A stretch of DNA of 64,000 nt from Diadema setosum (Eukaryota > Echinodermata > Echinoidea > Diadematoida > Diadematidae), in assembly GCF_964275005.1 (NCBI RefSeq), contig NC_092692.1, positions 14,840,084 through 14,904,083 on the forward strand, given 5' to 3'. The position numbers were made by a program, and so were the translations under genes. How positions within the stretch are numbered: position 1 is the stretch's first letter; every line of letters starts with the position of its first letter. Below, one piece after another: positions 1 through 11,972 of this stretch. Below the pieces are notes generated by a model. The model made no database searches. It worked only from the letters and a program-made list of their open reading frames with translations, and was not told the DNA's origin.

Positions 1-24
1 TCAAGATGCCTTGCCAAACTTTCG

Positions 25-540
25 CAGCTGGTAGCCGCGCTCAAGCTCAAGGTCAGCTGATCACCCGAGTCGCCAAATTGGAGAGAAACCGAGCAGCAGG
101 AAGAAGATACGACACTCCGAGGCTAACGTACGGCGATGGAAAATGGATATATGCAGCAGCTCTTGCAAACACCCAAGCAGCAGAAGGCACGTCAGGGGAA
201 GAAAGCAAAGTGGCCTGAAATGGAGGAGCAGCTAGTCACATGGATAACATAGAAGTGTCACGAAGGTTGTGCCATCTCCACAACTGCTCTGAGATTGAAA
301 GACAGGGCAGTCACCAATACAACCAGCATTGCTGAATTTAAGGTGAGTCACAGGATAACAAGCTTCCAACACTTCATTATCCAGATTCATCAGCAGTACG
401 ACTACAGTACCCTCTCTCCCAAATAGGCAACGATGACCAAGGCAAACCCTGCTTACTTTTGACATTCCAGACAACATCGACATAGCGATGAAGGGGGCAA
501 AATCCATCAGTATTGCGACAACTACATGTAGTCATGACAA
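25..540 (+). pseudogene. pogo/Tigger transposase, N-terminal half, broken
   Basis: Translated pieces in two or more frames match the start of a pogo/Tigger transposase. First comes a psq-type helix-turn-helix (LITRVAKLERNRAAGRRYDT). A CENP-B-type HTH follows near 190-340 (KAKWPEMEEQLVTWI, then TTALRLKDRAVTNT). The beginning of the DDE domain lies near 410-520 (YPLSQIGNDDQ and LLTFDIPDNIDIA), which contains the first catalytic Asp region. The reading frame changes near 118, there is a stop after VTWI near 250, and it changes again near 430. The piece stops where the family has GHEKD. The C-terminal half is not adjacent but occurs repeatedly in the tandem array from 2.6 kb. It is a dead DNA transposon remnant. 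Confidence 0.75.
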
Positions 541-1215
541 AGGATTGTGTGAGAGTGTGAAGTATTAGTTGATTAGTCTTACTTGCTGTTATTAATGAAA
601 TCTGCTTTGTATTCAGTGGTATTTACAAACTGAATGTAGATGAGAGGCCATGCAGAACTACGCGTCATTGAAAGCCCATTTAGAAACTATTATGTTTCTG
701 GATGGATAGATACTGTTCAGCTTATTACAACAGCAGCAGGTTCAGTGGTGTTCAAGCCTAATGTCAAGCCATCACAAAGCAAATGCAACACAATAGACAT
801 TTACGCATCAATTGATGTCATCATTTACCTGACAACCAATCACGACATCATGTTCGAGGGCAAGCAAACACCTTGACAATGCACTCAGCGTACAGAGCGT
901 GCGTAAGATACATGCACATATGCCTGATGATTGTAATACTCGCCAGTGTGTACATTGCTTTCTTTGATATATTACATTATACATGTTATAATGTTGGTGA
1001 TTTAGAGATTCCTGGAGAATCTGCTTGGTCACTTTAAGAACAGGGGTGGAACGGCTCCTACGCCAAAAGTGTCCAAATACGTTGTGGAATTGGCCTGCAC
1101 GGCGAAAGCCAGATACTAGAAAAGTTGGCCACATGCAAGCTGAGCACAGACCCCTATGCTTCAGAGGACAAAAGACTCAATACCAAACCAGAGGACATTC
1201 CAAATGTTGAGAGAT
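541..1215. other. no gene recognised
   Basis: Short overlapping ORFs of 60-108 codons occur here, but none shows a recognisable domain. The stretch is probably decayed transposon or intergenic DNA between the pogo remnant and the TATACCCCCG-type element. Confidence 0.4.
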
Positions 1216-1912
1216 ACTTGGAGTGAGTGTCTTGCACATCTTCTTTTGCTAGTAGTCACACATGCCAAATTTGAAGTTATAGTTGCTCCAAAAAAAAAAA
1301 ATGAGAGTAGATCGTTTCACAAGTTTTTATGAAAATATGCTGTTGCCATGGCAATGCATTATGTGATACTAACAAAAAAGGTGTATTGCACATCTACCTT
1401 TGATAGCAGTCACACATGTCGAATTTGGGATCAATTGCTTGAAAAATGAGAGAGTAGTTCGATCCATAACATTTTGCAAGATTTTTCTGAAATTTGCTGT
1501 TGGCATGGCAATGCATTATGCAATACCAATGAAAAAGGTATCATGCACATCTTTAATAGTGGTCACACATGCCAAATTTGGGGTTAATTGCTCAAAAAAA
1601 AAATAAGAGAGTAGTTTGATCCACAAGTTTTTATGAAAATATGTCGTTACCATGGTAATGTATTATACGATACTAACAAAAAAGGTGTCTTGAACATCTA
1701 CCTTTGATAGTGGTCACACATGCCAAATTTGGGGTCAATTGTTCAAAAAATGAGAGAGGAGTTCAATCCACAAAATTTTGCAACGGACTAACCGCCCAAC
1801 CGCCCGACCACGCGCCCAACTAACTGCCTGACCGACCGCCCGACTGGCCACCCGACCTCAGAGTGATTCCTATATACCCCATATACACTATGTGTGGGTG
1901 GGGGTATAATAA
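1216..1912 (-). mobile_element. non-autonomous element with ~158-bp internal repeats (TATACCCCCG family, reverse orientation)
   Basis: About 3.5 direct copies of a ~158-bp unit run from 1226 to 1780. Each contains CACACATGCCAAATTTG, a run of A followed by TGAGAGAGTAG, and TTGCCATGGCAATGCATTAT. They are followed by a GGTCGG-type simple repeat read on the minus strand (CCGCCCAACCGCCCGACC) and then GATTCCTATATACCCC. This order (terminus, GGTCGG tract, ~150-bp repeats with a CCATGG core) mirrors the complete element at 57963-58795 in the opposite orientation. The terminal repeat is degraded on this copy. No coding capacity is visible. Confidence 0.6.
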
Positions 1913-2352
1913 CGTTGAAGATACACAATTTCAGTGAACAAGCATGGGAAAGCGGAGACCAAACCTCACCCTCCAGCAGGTGTCCTCTTTCGCTGAGTGC
2001 AAAAAATCTGGTTAACTTGGATGGAAATGGCATTGAAAGCAAGAAAATACAGGGACTAAGAGTTTCAGACTGGTATGTTAGTGAACTAGTGGATAATTAT
2101 AATACTACCTTACTATTAAATAAAAGTTTATAGTCTACTACTTTTTAGCAGACAGTACTGTGGGCCCATAGATTCAGGAGCAGGCATGGTCTGTCTGTAT
2201 GCCGCCGTACACATATTTCACAGCAGTTGCCTGATGACGTCAACCACAGGATAACATGCTTCCAACACTTTATTATCCAGATATCCAGGAAATTGCAAAT
2301 TAAACAGCAATTATTACATGCGATCAGATCTCGAAACAAGATAAGAGAATAG

Positions 2353-2565
2353 GTGTCTGAATCTGCCCCAAGAAAGTTATATTCAGACATGGTCTTAACA
2401 GATGAGAAGAAGGCCCCACGAGATCTGAAACAGGTTCAAAATTTTAGAAATAAGAATGCCTCCACCAATGATGGATTAAAAAGACAAAATTTAGCAGAAG
2501 ACTTCCAAACTGTGATAAATCAATTTCACCAAAGTGATATAATGCAAGAAATCCTACAAACCTAA
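2353..2565 (+). pseudogene. array unit 1: PRDLKQVQNF block
   Basis: A 70-residue open piece reads SESAPRKLYSDMVLTDEKK then APRDLKQVQNFRNKN and ends in a stop after MQEILQT. Reading continues in the same frame as NNPPSIILYTDEQLMDLK. This motif order resembles linker regions of large animal transposon proteins, but I cannot name the family. The same block recurs at 4095-4421, 5951-6277, 7807-8133, 10030-10356 and 11973-12446. Only the last lacks the stop, so its codon looks ancestral. Confidence 0.5.
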
Positions 2566-2627
2566 AATAACCCGCCGTCAATCATTCTTTACACTGATGA
2601 ACAATTGATGGATCTAAAAAGCATTAA

Positions 2628-3100
2628 TGGGACTGGTCACGAAAAGGATTGTTTTATGGTCATGCTGACAGCACAGCAGATGAAGAGAGATTGCCACTCT
2701 GCGTTGTCTTCAAAAGAAAGCCATTGCCCAAGGAGAAGTTCCTGGCTGGCGTCATCGTCAGAGTGCAACACAAAGGCTGGACGGACGAGGGTCTCATCAA
2801 TGATTGGCTCTTGTGTGTATGGGGTAGACATGACGCAGGGCACAACAGATGGCGCAGTCTTTTGGTGCTCGATGCATTCCGCTGCCACAAGACGGACGGG
2901 GTGAAAGCAACGATGCGTCAGATGAATGTTGATCTGGCAATCATTCCTGGGGGAATGATGTCCCTTCTCCAGCCACTTGATGTTTACATTTAAAATAAAC
3001 CCTTTAAGGATGGGCTCCATTGTCGTTAGACTGATTGGATGATCACCGGGGGAGTTTTCAAATTTGCAAAAATTTGGCTTCAACCAAACATTAATTTAAC
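2628..3100 (+). pseudogene. array unit 1: pogo/Tigger DDE C-terminal fragment
   Basis: The sequence starts at the family's GHEKD motif and continues as LPLCVVFKRKPLPKEKF, then LLVLDAFRCHKTDGVKA around the second catalytic Asp, then IIPGGMMSLLQPLDV around the third. It continues past a stop as NKPFKDGL and TDWMITG. The psq, CENP-B and first-Asp regions are missing, so it cannot encode a working transposase. A frame change separates GHEKDCFMVML from the CVVFKRK part. The fragment ends upstream of a splice acceptor for the BEN-like exon. Confidence 0.85.
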
Positions 3101-3174
3101 AATCCACGCCCGGCTTTCTGATGATTCTGAGGAAAGCAAAAAACAATTTGTCTTCTCTGTCTCTTTATGTGTAG

Positions 3175-3432
3175 ATGGTTGAGCTGTTTCCTGGTACAGG
3201 TGAATACCTGTACCAGCACCAACTCACAGAGGTGACCAAAAAAGCTCGCTGCACTTGGGTGGCCTGCTACCTACTGTCATGTTTCATGGCAGCAGAAGAA
3301 ATTTCAGTGTACAAGCATGGGAAAGCAGAGACCAAACCTCACCCTCCAGCAGGTGTCCTCTTTGGCTGCATTTGTGAAGAGGCACCCTTCCCAAACAACC
3401 TGTTCGGGAAGGCGGGCCATTGTGCTGACAGA
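3175..3432 (+). pseudogene. array unit 1: conserved BEN-like exon
   Basis: A polypyrimidine tract and TGTGTAG acceptor precede an 86-codon open exon that ends at a consensus GTAAGT donor, phase 0 in and out. The peptide includes PGTGEYLYQHQLTE, CYLLSCFMAAEE and PPAGVLFGCICEE. The first half (PGxGVY, a Lys-rich helix, then LLxxxFxxEE) is reminiscent of a BEN domain, but this is a weak visual match. The next candidate exon starts at 3758 after ATTATAG with VKRRKDDKGQKEVNE and soon hits a stop. The same exon recurs at 5031, 6887, 8743, 10964, 12795, 15461, 15700 and 24496. Confidence 0.4.
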
Positions 3433-4094
3433 GTAAGTGAGGATGACACTGTCTCTGTCTTTACATGAATATGTTTCAAACTAAGTTCTGTTTATGAATT
3501 TCTATGCTACACAAATAGAAATTATGTCAATGATGTGCATGATGAGTTTCACATCTTATGAATATACTTATAGATATACTAAATATTTAATTTACAAAGT
3601 ATATATTGAGCTTTTATAGGAAAAGTAATGCTGACTTTATTTCAATCCACACAATTTTCACATAATACAATCAGTTATATCAAATATGTTTTTATTTATG
3701 TACACTTATGGCTATCAATAACCTTTGTCAAATTATCTCTTTTGAAAAATATTATAGGTAAAGAGGAGAAAGGATGACAAGGGGCAGAAAGAAGTCAATG
3801 AACTAGAAGCTCAGGGGATGCCGAAGGGGACGAATGCGAAAAATCTCTGTTTAACTTGGACGGAAATGGCATTGAAAGCAAGAAAATACAGGGACTAAAA
3901 ATTTCAGACTGGTATGTTAGTGAACCAGTGGATAATTATAATACTACCTTACTATTAAATTCATGTTTATAGTTTACTACTTTTTAGCAGACAGTACTGT
4001 GGGCCCATAGATTCAGGAGCAGGCATGGTCTGTCTGTATGCCGCCGTACACATATTTCACAGCAGTTGCCCGATGACGTCAACCACAGGATAAC

Positions 4095-4421
4095 ATGTTT
4101 CCAACACTTTATTATCCAGATATCATCCAGATATCCAGGAAATTGCAAATTAAACAGCAATTATTACATGCGATCAGATCTCGAAACAAGAGATATGATA
4201 GAGAAAAAGAGTCTGAATCTGCCCCAAGAAAGTTATATTCAGACATGGTCTTTACAGATGAGAAGAAGGCCCCACGAGATCTGAAACAGGTTCAAAATTT
4301 TAAAAATAAGAATGCCTCCACCAAGGATGGATTAAAAAGACAAAATTTAGCAGATGACTTCCAAACCGTGATAAATCAACTTCACCAAAGTGATATAATG
4401 CAAGAAATCCTACAAACCTAA
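4095..4421 (+). pseudogene. array unit 2: PRDLKQVQNF block
   Basis: This is a copy of the block at 2353. The 5' part reads KRYDREKESESAPRKLYSD, where units 1 and 6 have a short insertion/deletion and a stop. It is terminated after MQEILQT by the TAA shared with units 3 to 5. Confidence 0.5.
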
Positions 4422-4483
4422 AATAACCCGCCGTCAATCATTCTTTACACTGATGAACAATTGATGGATCTAAAAAGCATTAA

Positions 4484-4950
4484 TGGGACTGGTCACGAAA
4501 AGGATTGTTTTATGGTCATGCTGACAGCACAGCAGATGAAGAGAGATTGCCACTCTGCGTTGTCTTCAAAAGAAAGCCATTGCCCAAGGAGAAGTTCCTG
4601 GCTGGCGTCATCGTCAGAGTGCAACACAAAGGCTGGACGGACGAGGGTCTCATCAATGATTGGCTCTTGTGTGTATGGGGTAGACATGACGCAGGGCACA
4701 ACAGATGGCGCAGTCTTTTGGTGCTCGATGCATTCCGCTGCCACAAGACGGACGGGGTGAAAGCAACGATGCGTCAGATGAATGTTGATCTGGCAATCAT
4801 TCCTGGGGGAATGATGTCCCTTCTCCAGCCACTTGATGTTTACATTTAAAATAAACCCTTTAAGGATGGGCTCCATTGTCGTTAGACTGATTGGATGATC
4901 ACCGGGGGAGTTTTCAAATTTGCAAAAATTTGGCTTCAACCAAACATTAA
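4484..4950 (+). pseudogene. array unit 2: pogo DDE fragment
   Basis: This appears identical to the fragment at 2628-3100, shifted by 1,856 bp, including its frame change and stop. Sharing of every lesion shows duplication after the transposon had already died. Confidence 0.85.
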
Positions 4951-5030
4951 TTTAACAATCCACGCCCGGCTTTCTGATGATTCTGAGGAAAGCAAAAAAC
5001 AATTTGTCTTCTCTGTCTCTTTATGTGTAG

Positions 5031-5288
5031 ATGGTTGAGCTGTTTCCTGGTACAGGTGAATACCTGTACCAGCACCAACTCACAGAGGTGACCAAAAAAG
5101 CTCGCTGCACTTGGGTGGCCTGCTACCTACTGTCATGTTTCATGGCAGCAGAAGAAATTTCAGTGTACAAGCATGGGAAAGCAGAGACCAAACCTCACCC
5201 TCCAGCAGGTGTCCTCTTTGGCTGCATTTGTGAAGAGGCACCCTTCCCAAACAACCTGTTCGGGAAGGCGGGCCATTGTGCTGACAGA
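5031..5288 (+). pseudogene. array unit 2: BEN-like exon
   Basis: Same exon as 3175-3432, with the acceptor and GTAAGT donor retained. The peptide is identical. Confidence 0.4.
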
Positions 5289-5950
5289 GTAAGTGAGGAT
5301 GACACTGTCTCTGTCTTTACATGAATATGTTTCAAACTAAGTTCTGTTTATGAATTTCTATGCTACACAAATAGAAATTATGTCAATGATGTGCATGATG
5401 AGTTTCACATCTTATGAATATACTTATAGATATACTAAATATTTAATTTACAAAGTATATATTGAGCTTTTATAGGAAAAGTAATGCTGACTTTATTTCA
5501 ATCCACACAATTTTCACATAATACAATCAGTTATATCAAATATGTTTTTATTTATGTACACTTATGGCTATCAATAACCTTTGTCAAATTATCTCTTTTG
5601 AAAAATATTATAGGTAAAGAGGAGAAAGGATGACAAGGGGCAGAAAGAAGTCAATGAACTAGAAGCTCAGGGGATGCCGAAGGGGACGAATGCGAAAAAT
5701 CTCTGTTTAACTTGGACGGAAATGGCATTGAAAGCAAGAAAATACAGGGACTAAAAATTTCAGACTGGTATGTTAGTGAACCAGTGGATAATTATAATAC
5801 TACCTTACTATTAAATTCATGTTTATAGTTTACTACTTTTTAGCAGACAGTACTGTGGGCCCATAGATTCAGGAGCAGGCATGGTCTGTCTGTATGCCGC
5901 CGTACACATATTTCACAGCAGTTGCCCGATGACGTCAACCACAGGATAAC

Positions 5951-6277
5951 ATGTTTCCAACACTTTATTATCCAGATATCATCCAGATATCCAGGAAATT
6001 GCAAATTAAACAGCAATTATTACATGCGATCAGATCTCGAAACAAGAGATATGATAGAGAAAAAGAGTCTGAATCTGCCCCAAGAAAGTTATATTCAGAC
6101 ATGGTCTTTACAGATGAGAAGAAGGCCCCACGAGATCTGAAACAGGTTCAAAATTTTAAAAATAAGAATGCCTCCACCAAGGATGGATTAAAAAGACAAA
6201 ATTTAGCAGATGACTTCCAAACCGTGATAAATCAACTTCACCAAAGTGATATAATGCAAGAAATCCTACAAACCTAA
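5951..6277 (+). pseudogene. array unit 3: PRDLKQVQNF block
   Basis: Identical translation to the unit 2 block, exactly 1,856 bp downstream. Confidence 0.5.
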
Positions 6278-6339
6278 AATAACCCGCCGTCAATCATTCT
6301 TTACACTGATGAACAATTGATGGATCTAAAAAGCATTAA

Positions 6340-6806
6340 TGGGACTGGTCACGAAAAGGATTGTTTTATGGTCATGCTGACAGCACAGCAGATGAAGAGA
6401 GATTGCCACTCTGCGTTGTCTTCAAAAGAAAGCCATTGCCCAAGGAGAAGTTCCTGGCTGGCGTCATCGTCAGAGTGCAACACAAAGGCTGGACGGACGA
6501 GGGTCTCATCAATGATTGGCTCTTGTGTGTATGGGGTAGACATGACGCAGGGCACAACAGATGGCGCAGTCTTTTGGTGCTCGATGCATTCCGCTGCCAC
6601 AAGACGGACGGGGTGAAAGCAACGATGCGTCAGATGAATGTTGATCTGGCAATCATTCCTGGGGGAATGATGTCCCTTCTCCAGCCACTTGATGTTTACA
6701 TTTAAAATAAACCCTTTAAGGATGGGCTCCATTGTCGTTAGACTGATTGGATGATCACCGGGGGAGTTTTCAAATTTGCAAAAATTTGGCTTCAACCAAA
6801 CATTAA
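6340..6806 (+). pseudogene. array unit 3: pogo DDE fragment
   Basis: Identical translation to units 1 and 2. The second and third catalytic Asp motifs are retained and the N-terminal half is absent. Confidence 0.85.
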
Positions 6807-6886
6807 TTTAACAATCCACGCCCGGCTTTCTGATGATTCTGAGGAAAGCAAAAAACAATTTGTCTTCTCTGTCTCTTTATGTGTAG

Positions 6887-7144
6887 ATGGTTGAGCTGTT
6901 TCCTGGTACAGGTGAATACCTGTACCAGCACCAACTCACAGAGGTGACCAAAAAAGCTCGCTGCACTTGGGTGGCCTGCTACCTACTGTCATGTTTCATG
7001 GCAGCAGAAGAAATTTCAGTGTACAAGCATGGGAAAGCAGAGACCAAACCTCACCCTCCAGCAGGTGTCCTCTTTGGCTGCATTTGTGAAGAGGCACCCT
7101 TCCCAAACAACCTGTTCGGGAAGGCGGGCCATTGTGCTGACAGA
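6887..7144 (+). pseudogene. array unit 3: BEN-like exon
   Basis: Same 258-bp exon as at 3175, identical peptide, flanked by the same acceptor and donor. Confidence 0.4.
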
Positions 7145-7806
7145 GTAAGTGAGGATGACACTGTCTCTGTCTTTACATGAATATGTTTCAAACTAAGTTC
7201 TGTTTATGAATTTCTATGCTACACAAATAGAAATTATGTCAATGATGTGCATGATGAGTTTCACATCTTATGAATATACTTATAGATATACTAAATATTT
7301 AATTTACAAAGTATATATTGAGCTTTTATAGGAAAAGTAATGCTGACTTTATTTCAATCCACACAATTTTCACATAATACAATCAGTTATATCAAATATG
7401 TTTTTATTTATGTACACTTATGGCTATCAATAACCTTTGTCAAATTATCTCTTTTGAAAAATATTATAGGTAAAGAGGAGAAAGGATGACAAGGGGCAGA
7501 AAGAAGTCAATGAACTAGAAGCTCAGGGGATGCCGAAGGGGACGAATGCGAAAAATCTCTGTTTAACTTGGACGGAAATGGCATTGAAAGCAAGAAAATA
7601 CAGGGACTAAAAATTTCAGACTGGTATGTTAGTGAACCAGTGGATAATTATAATACTACCTTACTATTAAATTCATGTTTATAGTTTACTACTTTTTAGC
7701 AGACAGTACTGTGGGCCCATAGATTCAGGAGCAGGCATGGTCTGTCTGTATGCCGCCGTACACATATTTCACAGCAGTTGCCCGATGACGTCAACCACAG
7801 GATAAC

Positions 7807-8133
7807 ATGTTTCCAACACTTTATTATCCAGATATCATCCAGATATCCAGGAAATTGCAAATTAAACAGCAATTATTACATGCGATCAGATCTCGAAACA
7901 AGAGATATGATAGAGAAAAAGAGTCTGAATCTGCCCCAAGAAAGTTATATTCAGACGTGGTCTTTACAGATGAGAAGAAGGCCCCACGAGATCTGAAACA
8001 GGTTCAAAATTTTAAAAATAAGAATGCCTCCACCAAGGATGGATTAAAAAGACAAAATTTAGCAGATGACTTCCAAACCGTGATAAATCAACTTCACCAA
8101 AGTGATATAATGCAAGAAATCCTACAAACCTAA
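7807..8133 (+). pseudogene. array unit 4: PRDLKQVQNF block
   Basis: Copy with one visible amino-acid difference from units 2 and 3 (SDVVFTDEKK in place of SDMVFTDEKK). Confidence 0.5.
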
Positions 8134-8195
8134 AATAACCCGCCGTCAATCATTCTTTACACTGATGAACAATTGATGGATCTAAAAAGCATTTA

Positions 8196-8650
8196 TGGGA
8201 CTGGTCACGAAAAGGATTGTTTTATGGTCATGCTGACAGCACAGCAGATGAAGAGAGATTGCCACTCTGCGTTGTCTTCAAAAGAAAGCCATTGCCCAAG
8301 GAGAAGTTCCTGGCTGGCGTCATCGTCAGAGCGCAACACAAAGGCTGGACGGACGAGGGTCTCATCAATGATTGGCTCTTGTGTGTATGGGGTAGACATG
8401 ACGCAGGGCACAACAGACGGCGCAGTCTTTTGGTGCTCGATGCATTCCACTGCCACAAGACGGACGGGGTGAAAGCAACGATGCGTCAGATGAATGTTGA
8501 TCTGGCAATCATTCCTGGGGGAATGAAGCCCCTTCTCCAGCCACTCGATGTTTGCATTTAAAATAAACCCTTTAAGGATGGGCTCCATTGTCGTTGGACT
8601 GATTGGATGATCAACGGGGGAGTTTTCAAATTTGCAAAAATTTGGCATCA
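8196..8650 (+). pseudogene. array unit 4: pogo DDE fragment
   Basis: The same fragment with several substitutions relative to units 1-3: AQHKGW for VQHKGW, RRRSLLVLDAF, GGMKPLLQPLDVCI. This marks the start of a divergence gradient along the array. Confidence 0.85.
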
Positions 8651-8742
8651 ACTAAACATTAATATAACAGTCCATGCTCGGCTTTCTGATGATTCTGAGG
8701 AAAGCAAAAAACAATTTGTCTTCTCTGTCTCTTTATGTGTAG

Positions 8743-9000
8743 ATGGTTGAGCTGTTTCCTGGTACAGGTGAATACCTGTACCAGCACCAACTCACAGAGG
8801 TGACCAAAAAAGCTCGCTGCACTTGGGTGGCCTGCTACCTACTGTCATGTTTCATGGCAGCAGAAGAAATTTCAGTGTACAAGCATGGGAAAGCAGAGAC
8901 CAAACCTCACCCTCCAGCAGGTGTCCTCTTTGGCTGCATTTGTGAAGAGGCACCCTTCCCAAACGACCTGTTATGGAAGGTGGGCCATTGTGCTGACAGA
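8743..9000 (+). pseudogene. array unit 4: BEN-like exon
   Basis: Same exon with a few replacements near the end (NDLLWKVGHC). The GTAAGT donor is retained. Confidence 0.4.
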
Positions 9001-9532
9001 GTAAGTAAGGATGACACTGTCTCTGTCTTTACAATAATACATGAATATGTTTCAAACTAAGTTCTGTTTATGAATTTCTATGCTACACAAATAGAAATTA
9101 TGTCAATGATGTGCATGATGAGTTTCACATCTTATGAATATACTTATAGATATACTAAATATTTAATTTACAAAGTATATATTGAGCTTTTATAGGAAAA
9201 GTAATGCTGACTTTATTTCAATCCACACAATTTTCACATAATACAATCAGTTATATCAAATATGTTTTTATTTATGTACACTTATGGCTATCAATAACCT
9301 TTGTCAAATTATCTCTTTTGAAAAATATTATAGGTAAAGAGGAGAAAGGATGACAAGGGGCAGAAAGAAGTCAATGAACTAGAAGCTCAGGGGATGCCGA
9401 AGGGGACGAATGCGAAAAATCTGGTTAACTTGGATGGAAATGGCATTGAAAGCAAGAAAATACAGGGACTAAAAATTTCAGACTGGTATGTTAGTGAACC
9501 AGTGGATAATTATAATACTACCTTACTATTAA

Positions 9533-9889
9533 AGGGGATGGCTAGTAACCGATCAGTGGAAATCAGTGGGAATGCTGAGGGATGATTGTTCCAATCCTTG
9601 TGGGATTCATTTAAGAGTACATTATATATATACTGTTGTGTGAAAATTATTTGCTTCAGAACGGTCTCATATTCAAGTAATGTGCAGATTAATGCCCCGT
9701 CACTGACCAGGGACGCTTACCTGGAAACATTAAACTGCACATTACTTGAATATGAGACCATTCTGAAGCAAATTATTTTCACACAAGAATAGATATATAA
9801 TGTACTCTTAAATGAATCCCACAAGGATTGGAACAATCATCCCTCAGCATTCCCACTGATTCCCACTGATCAGTTACTAGCCATCCCCT
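9533..9889. mobile_element. foldback MITE with TTAA target duplication
   Basis: A 357-bp insertion is flanked by TTAA at 9529-9532 and 9890-9893. The termini are AGGGGATGG and CCATCCCCT, and the inverted arms extend about 150 bp to a short centre near 9690-9720. Sibling array units have an uninterrupted CTATTAAATTCATG at this site, so target and duplication are seen directly. TTAA duplication fits piggyBac or Kolobok-type non-autonomous elements. It has no coding capacity. Confidence 0.93.
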
Positions 9890-10029
9890 TTAAATTCATG
9901 TTTATAGTCTACTACTTTTTAGCAGACAGTACTGTGGGCCCATAGATTCAGGAGCAGGCATGGTCTGTCTGTATGCCGCCGTACACATATTTCACAGCAG
10001 TTGCCCGATGACGTCAACCACAGGATAAC

Positions 10030-10356
10030 ATGTTTCCAACACTTTATTATCCAGATATCATCCAGATATCTAGGAAATTGCAAATTAAACAGCAATTATT
10101 ACATGCGATCAGATCTCGAAACAAGAGATATGATAGAGAAAAAGAGTCTGAATCTGCCCCAAGAAAGTTATATTCAGACATGGTCTTTACAGATGAGAAG
10201 AAGGCCCCACGAGATCTGAAACAGGTTCAAAATTTTAAAAATATGAATGCCTCCACCAAGGATGGATTAAAAAGACAAAATTTAGCAGATGACTTCCAAA
10301 CCGTGATAAATCAATTTCACCAAAGTGATATAATGCAAGAAATCATACAAACCTAA
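10030..10356 (+). pseudogene. array unit 5: PRDLKQVQNF block
   Basis: Copy downstream of the MITE, with QNFKNMN in place of QNFKNKN and MQEIIQT at the end. Confidence 0.5.
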
Positions 10357-10418
10357 AATAACCCGCCGTCAATCATTCTTTACACTGATGAACAATTGAT
10401 GGATCTAAAAAGCATTAA

Positions 10419-10870
10419 TGGGACTGGTCACGAAAAGGATTGTTTTATGGTCATGCTGACAGCACAGCAGATGAAGAGAGATTGCCACTCTGCGTTGTCT
10501 TCAAAAGAAAACCATTGCCCAAGGAGAAGTTCCTGGCTGGCGTCATCGTCAGAGCGCAACACAAAGGCTGGATGGACGAGGGTCTCATCAATGATTGGCT
10601 CTTGTGTGTATGGGGTAGACATGACGCAGGGCACAACAGACGGCGCAGTCTTTTGGTGCTCGATGCATTCCGCTGCCACAAGACGGACGGGGTGTAAGCA
10701 ACAATGCGTCAGATGAATGTTGATCTGGCAATCATTCCTAGGGGAATGATGTCCCTTCTCCAGCCACTTGATGTTTACATTTAAAATAAACCCTTTAAGG
10801 ATGGGCTCCATTGTCGGTAGACTGATTAGATGATCACCGGGGGAGTTTTCAAATTTGCAAAAATCTAATT
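10419..10870 (+). pseudogene. array unit 5: pogo DDE fragment
   Basis: Catalytic-core fragment with an added stop after HKTDGV and other substitutions. It is more decayed than units 1-4. Confidence 0.8.
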
Positions 10871-10963
10871 AATAAACATTAATATAACAGTCCATGCTCG
10901 GCTTTCTGATGATTCTGAGGAAAGCAAAAAACAATTTGTCTTCTCTGTCTCTTTATGTGTAGA

Positions 10964-11221
10964 TGGTTGAGCTGTCTCCTGGTAAAAGTGAATACCTGTA
11001 CCAGCACCAACTCAAAGAGGCGAGCAAAAAAAGCTCGCTGCACTGGGGTGGCCTGCTACCTACTGTCATGTTTCATGACAGCAGAAGAAATGTCAGTGTA
11101 CAAGCATGGGAAAGCAGAGACCAAACCTCACCCTCCAGCAGGTGTCCTCTTTGGCTGCATTTGTGAAGAGACACCCTTCCAAAACGACCTGTTCGGGAAG
11201 GCGGGCCATTGTGCTGACAGA
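10964..11221 (+). pseudogene. array unit 5: BEN-like exon
   Basis: Diverged copy. A one-base insertion shifts the frame within the KKSSLHWGG/KKARCTGVA segment, so the halves read in different frames. The acceptor and GTAAGT donor remain. Confidence 0.4.
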
Positions 11222-11972
11222 GTAAGTGAGGATGACACTGTCTCTGTCTTTACATGAATATGTTTCAAACTTAGTTCTGTTTATGAATTTCTATGTTACA
11301 CAAGTAGAAATTATGTCAACGATGTGATGACTGATAATGAGTTTCACATCTTATGAATGGACTTATAAATATATATTGAGGTTTTATAGAAAAAGTAATG
11401 CTGACTTTATTTCAATCCACACAATTTTCACATAATACAATCAGTTATATCAAATATGTTTTTATTTATGTACACTTATGGGTATCAATAACCTTTGTCA
11501 AATTATCTCTTTTTAAAAATATTGTAGGTAAAGAAGAGAAAGGATAACAAGTGGCAGAAAGAAGTCAAAGAACTAGAAGCTCAGGGGATGCCGAAGGGGA
11601 CGAGTGCAAAAAATCTGGTTAACTTGGGACGGAAATGGCATTGAAAGCAAGAAAATACAGGGACTAAAAGTTTCAGACTGGTATGTTAGTGAACTAGTGG
11701 ATAATTATAATACCCCTTACTATTAAATTCATGACTGTTTAGTCTACTACTTTTTAGCAGACAGTACTGTGGGCCTATAGATTCAGGAGCAGGCACGGTC
11801 TGTCTCTATGCCGCCGTACACATATTTCACAGCAGTTGCCCGATGACGTCAACCACAGGATAACATGCTTCCAACACTTTATCATCCAGATATTATCCAG
11901 ATATCCAGGAAATTGCAAATTAAACAGCAATTATTACATGCGATCAGATCTCGAAACAAGATAAAAGAATAG

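Noticed and set aside
2637-3083. 148-codon minus-strand ORF repeated in every array unit
   Set aside because: Antisense of the pogo DDE core, which has clear homologous motifs on the + strand.
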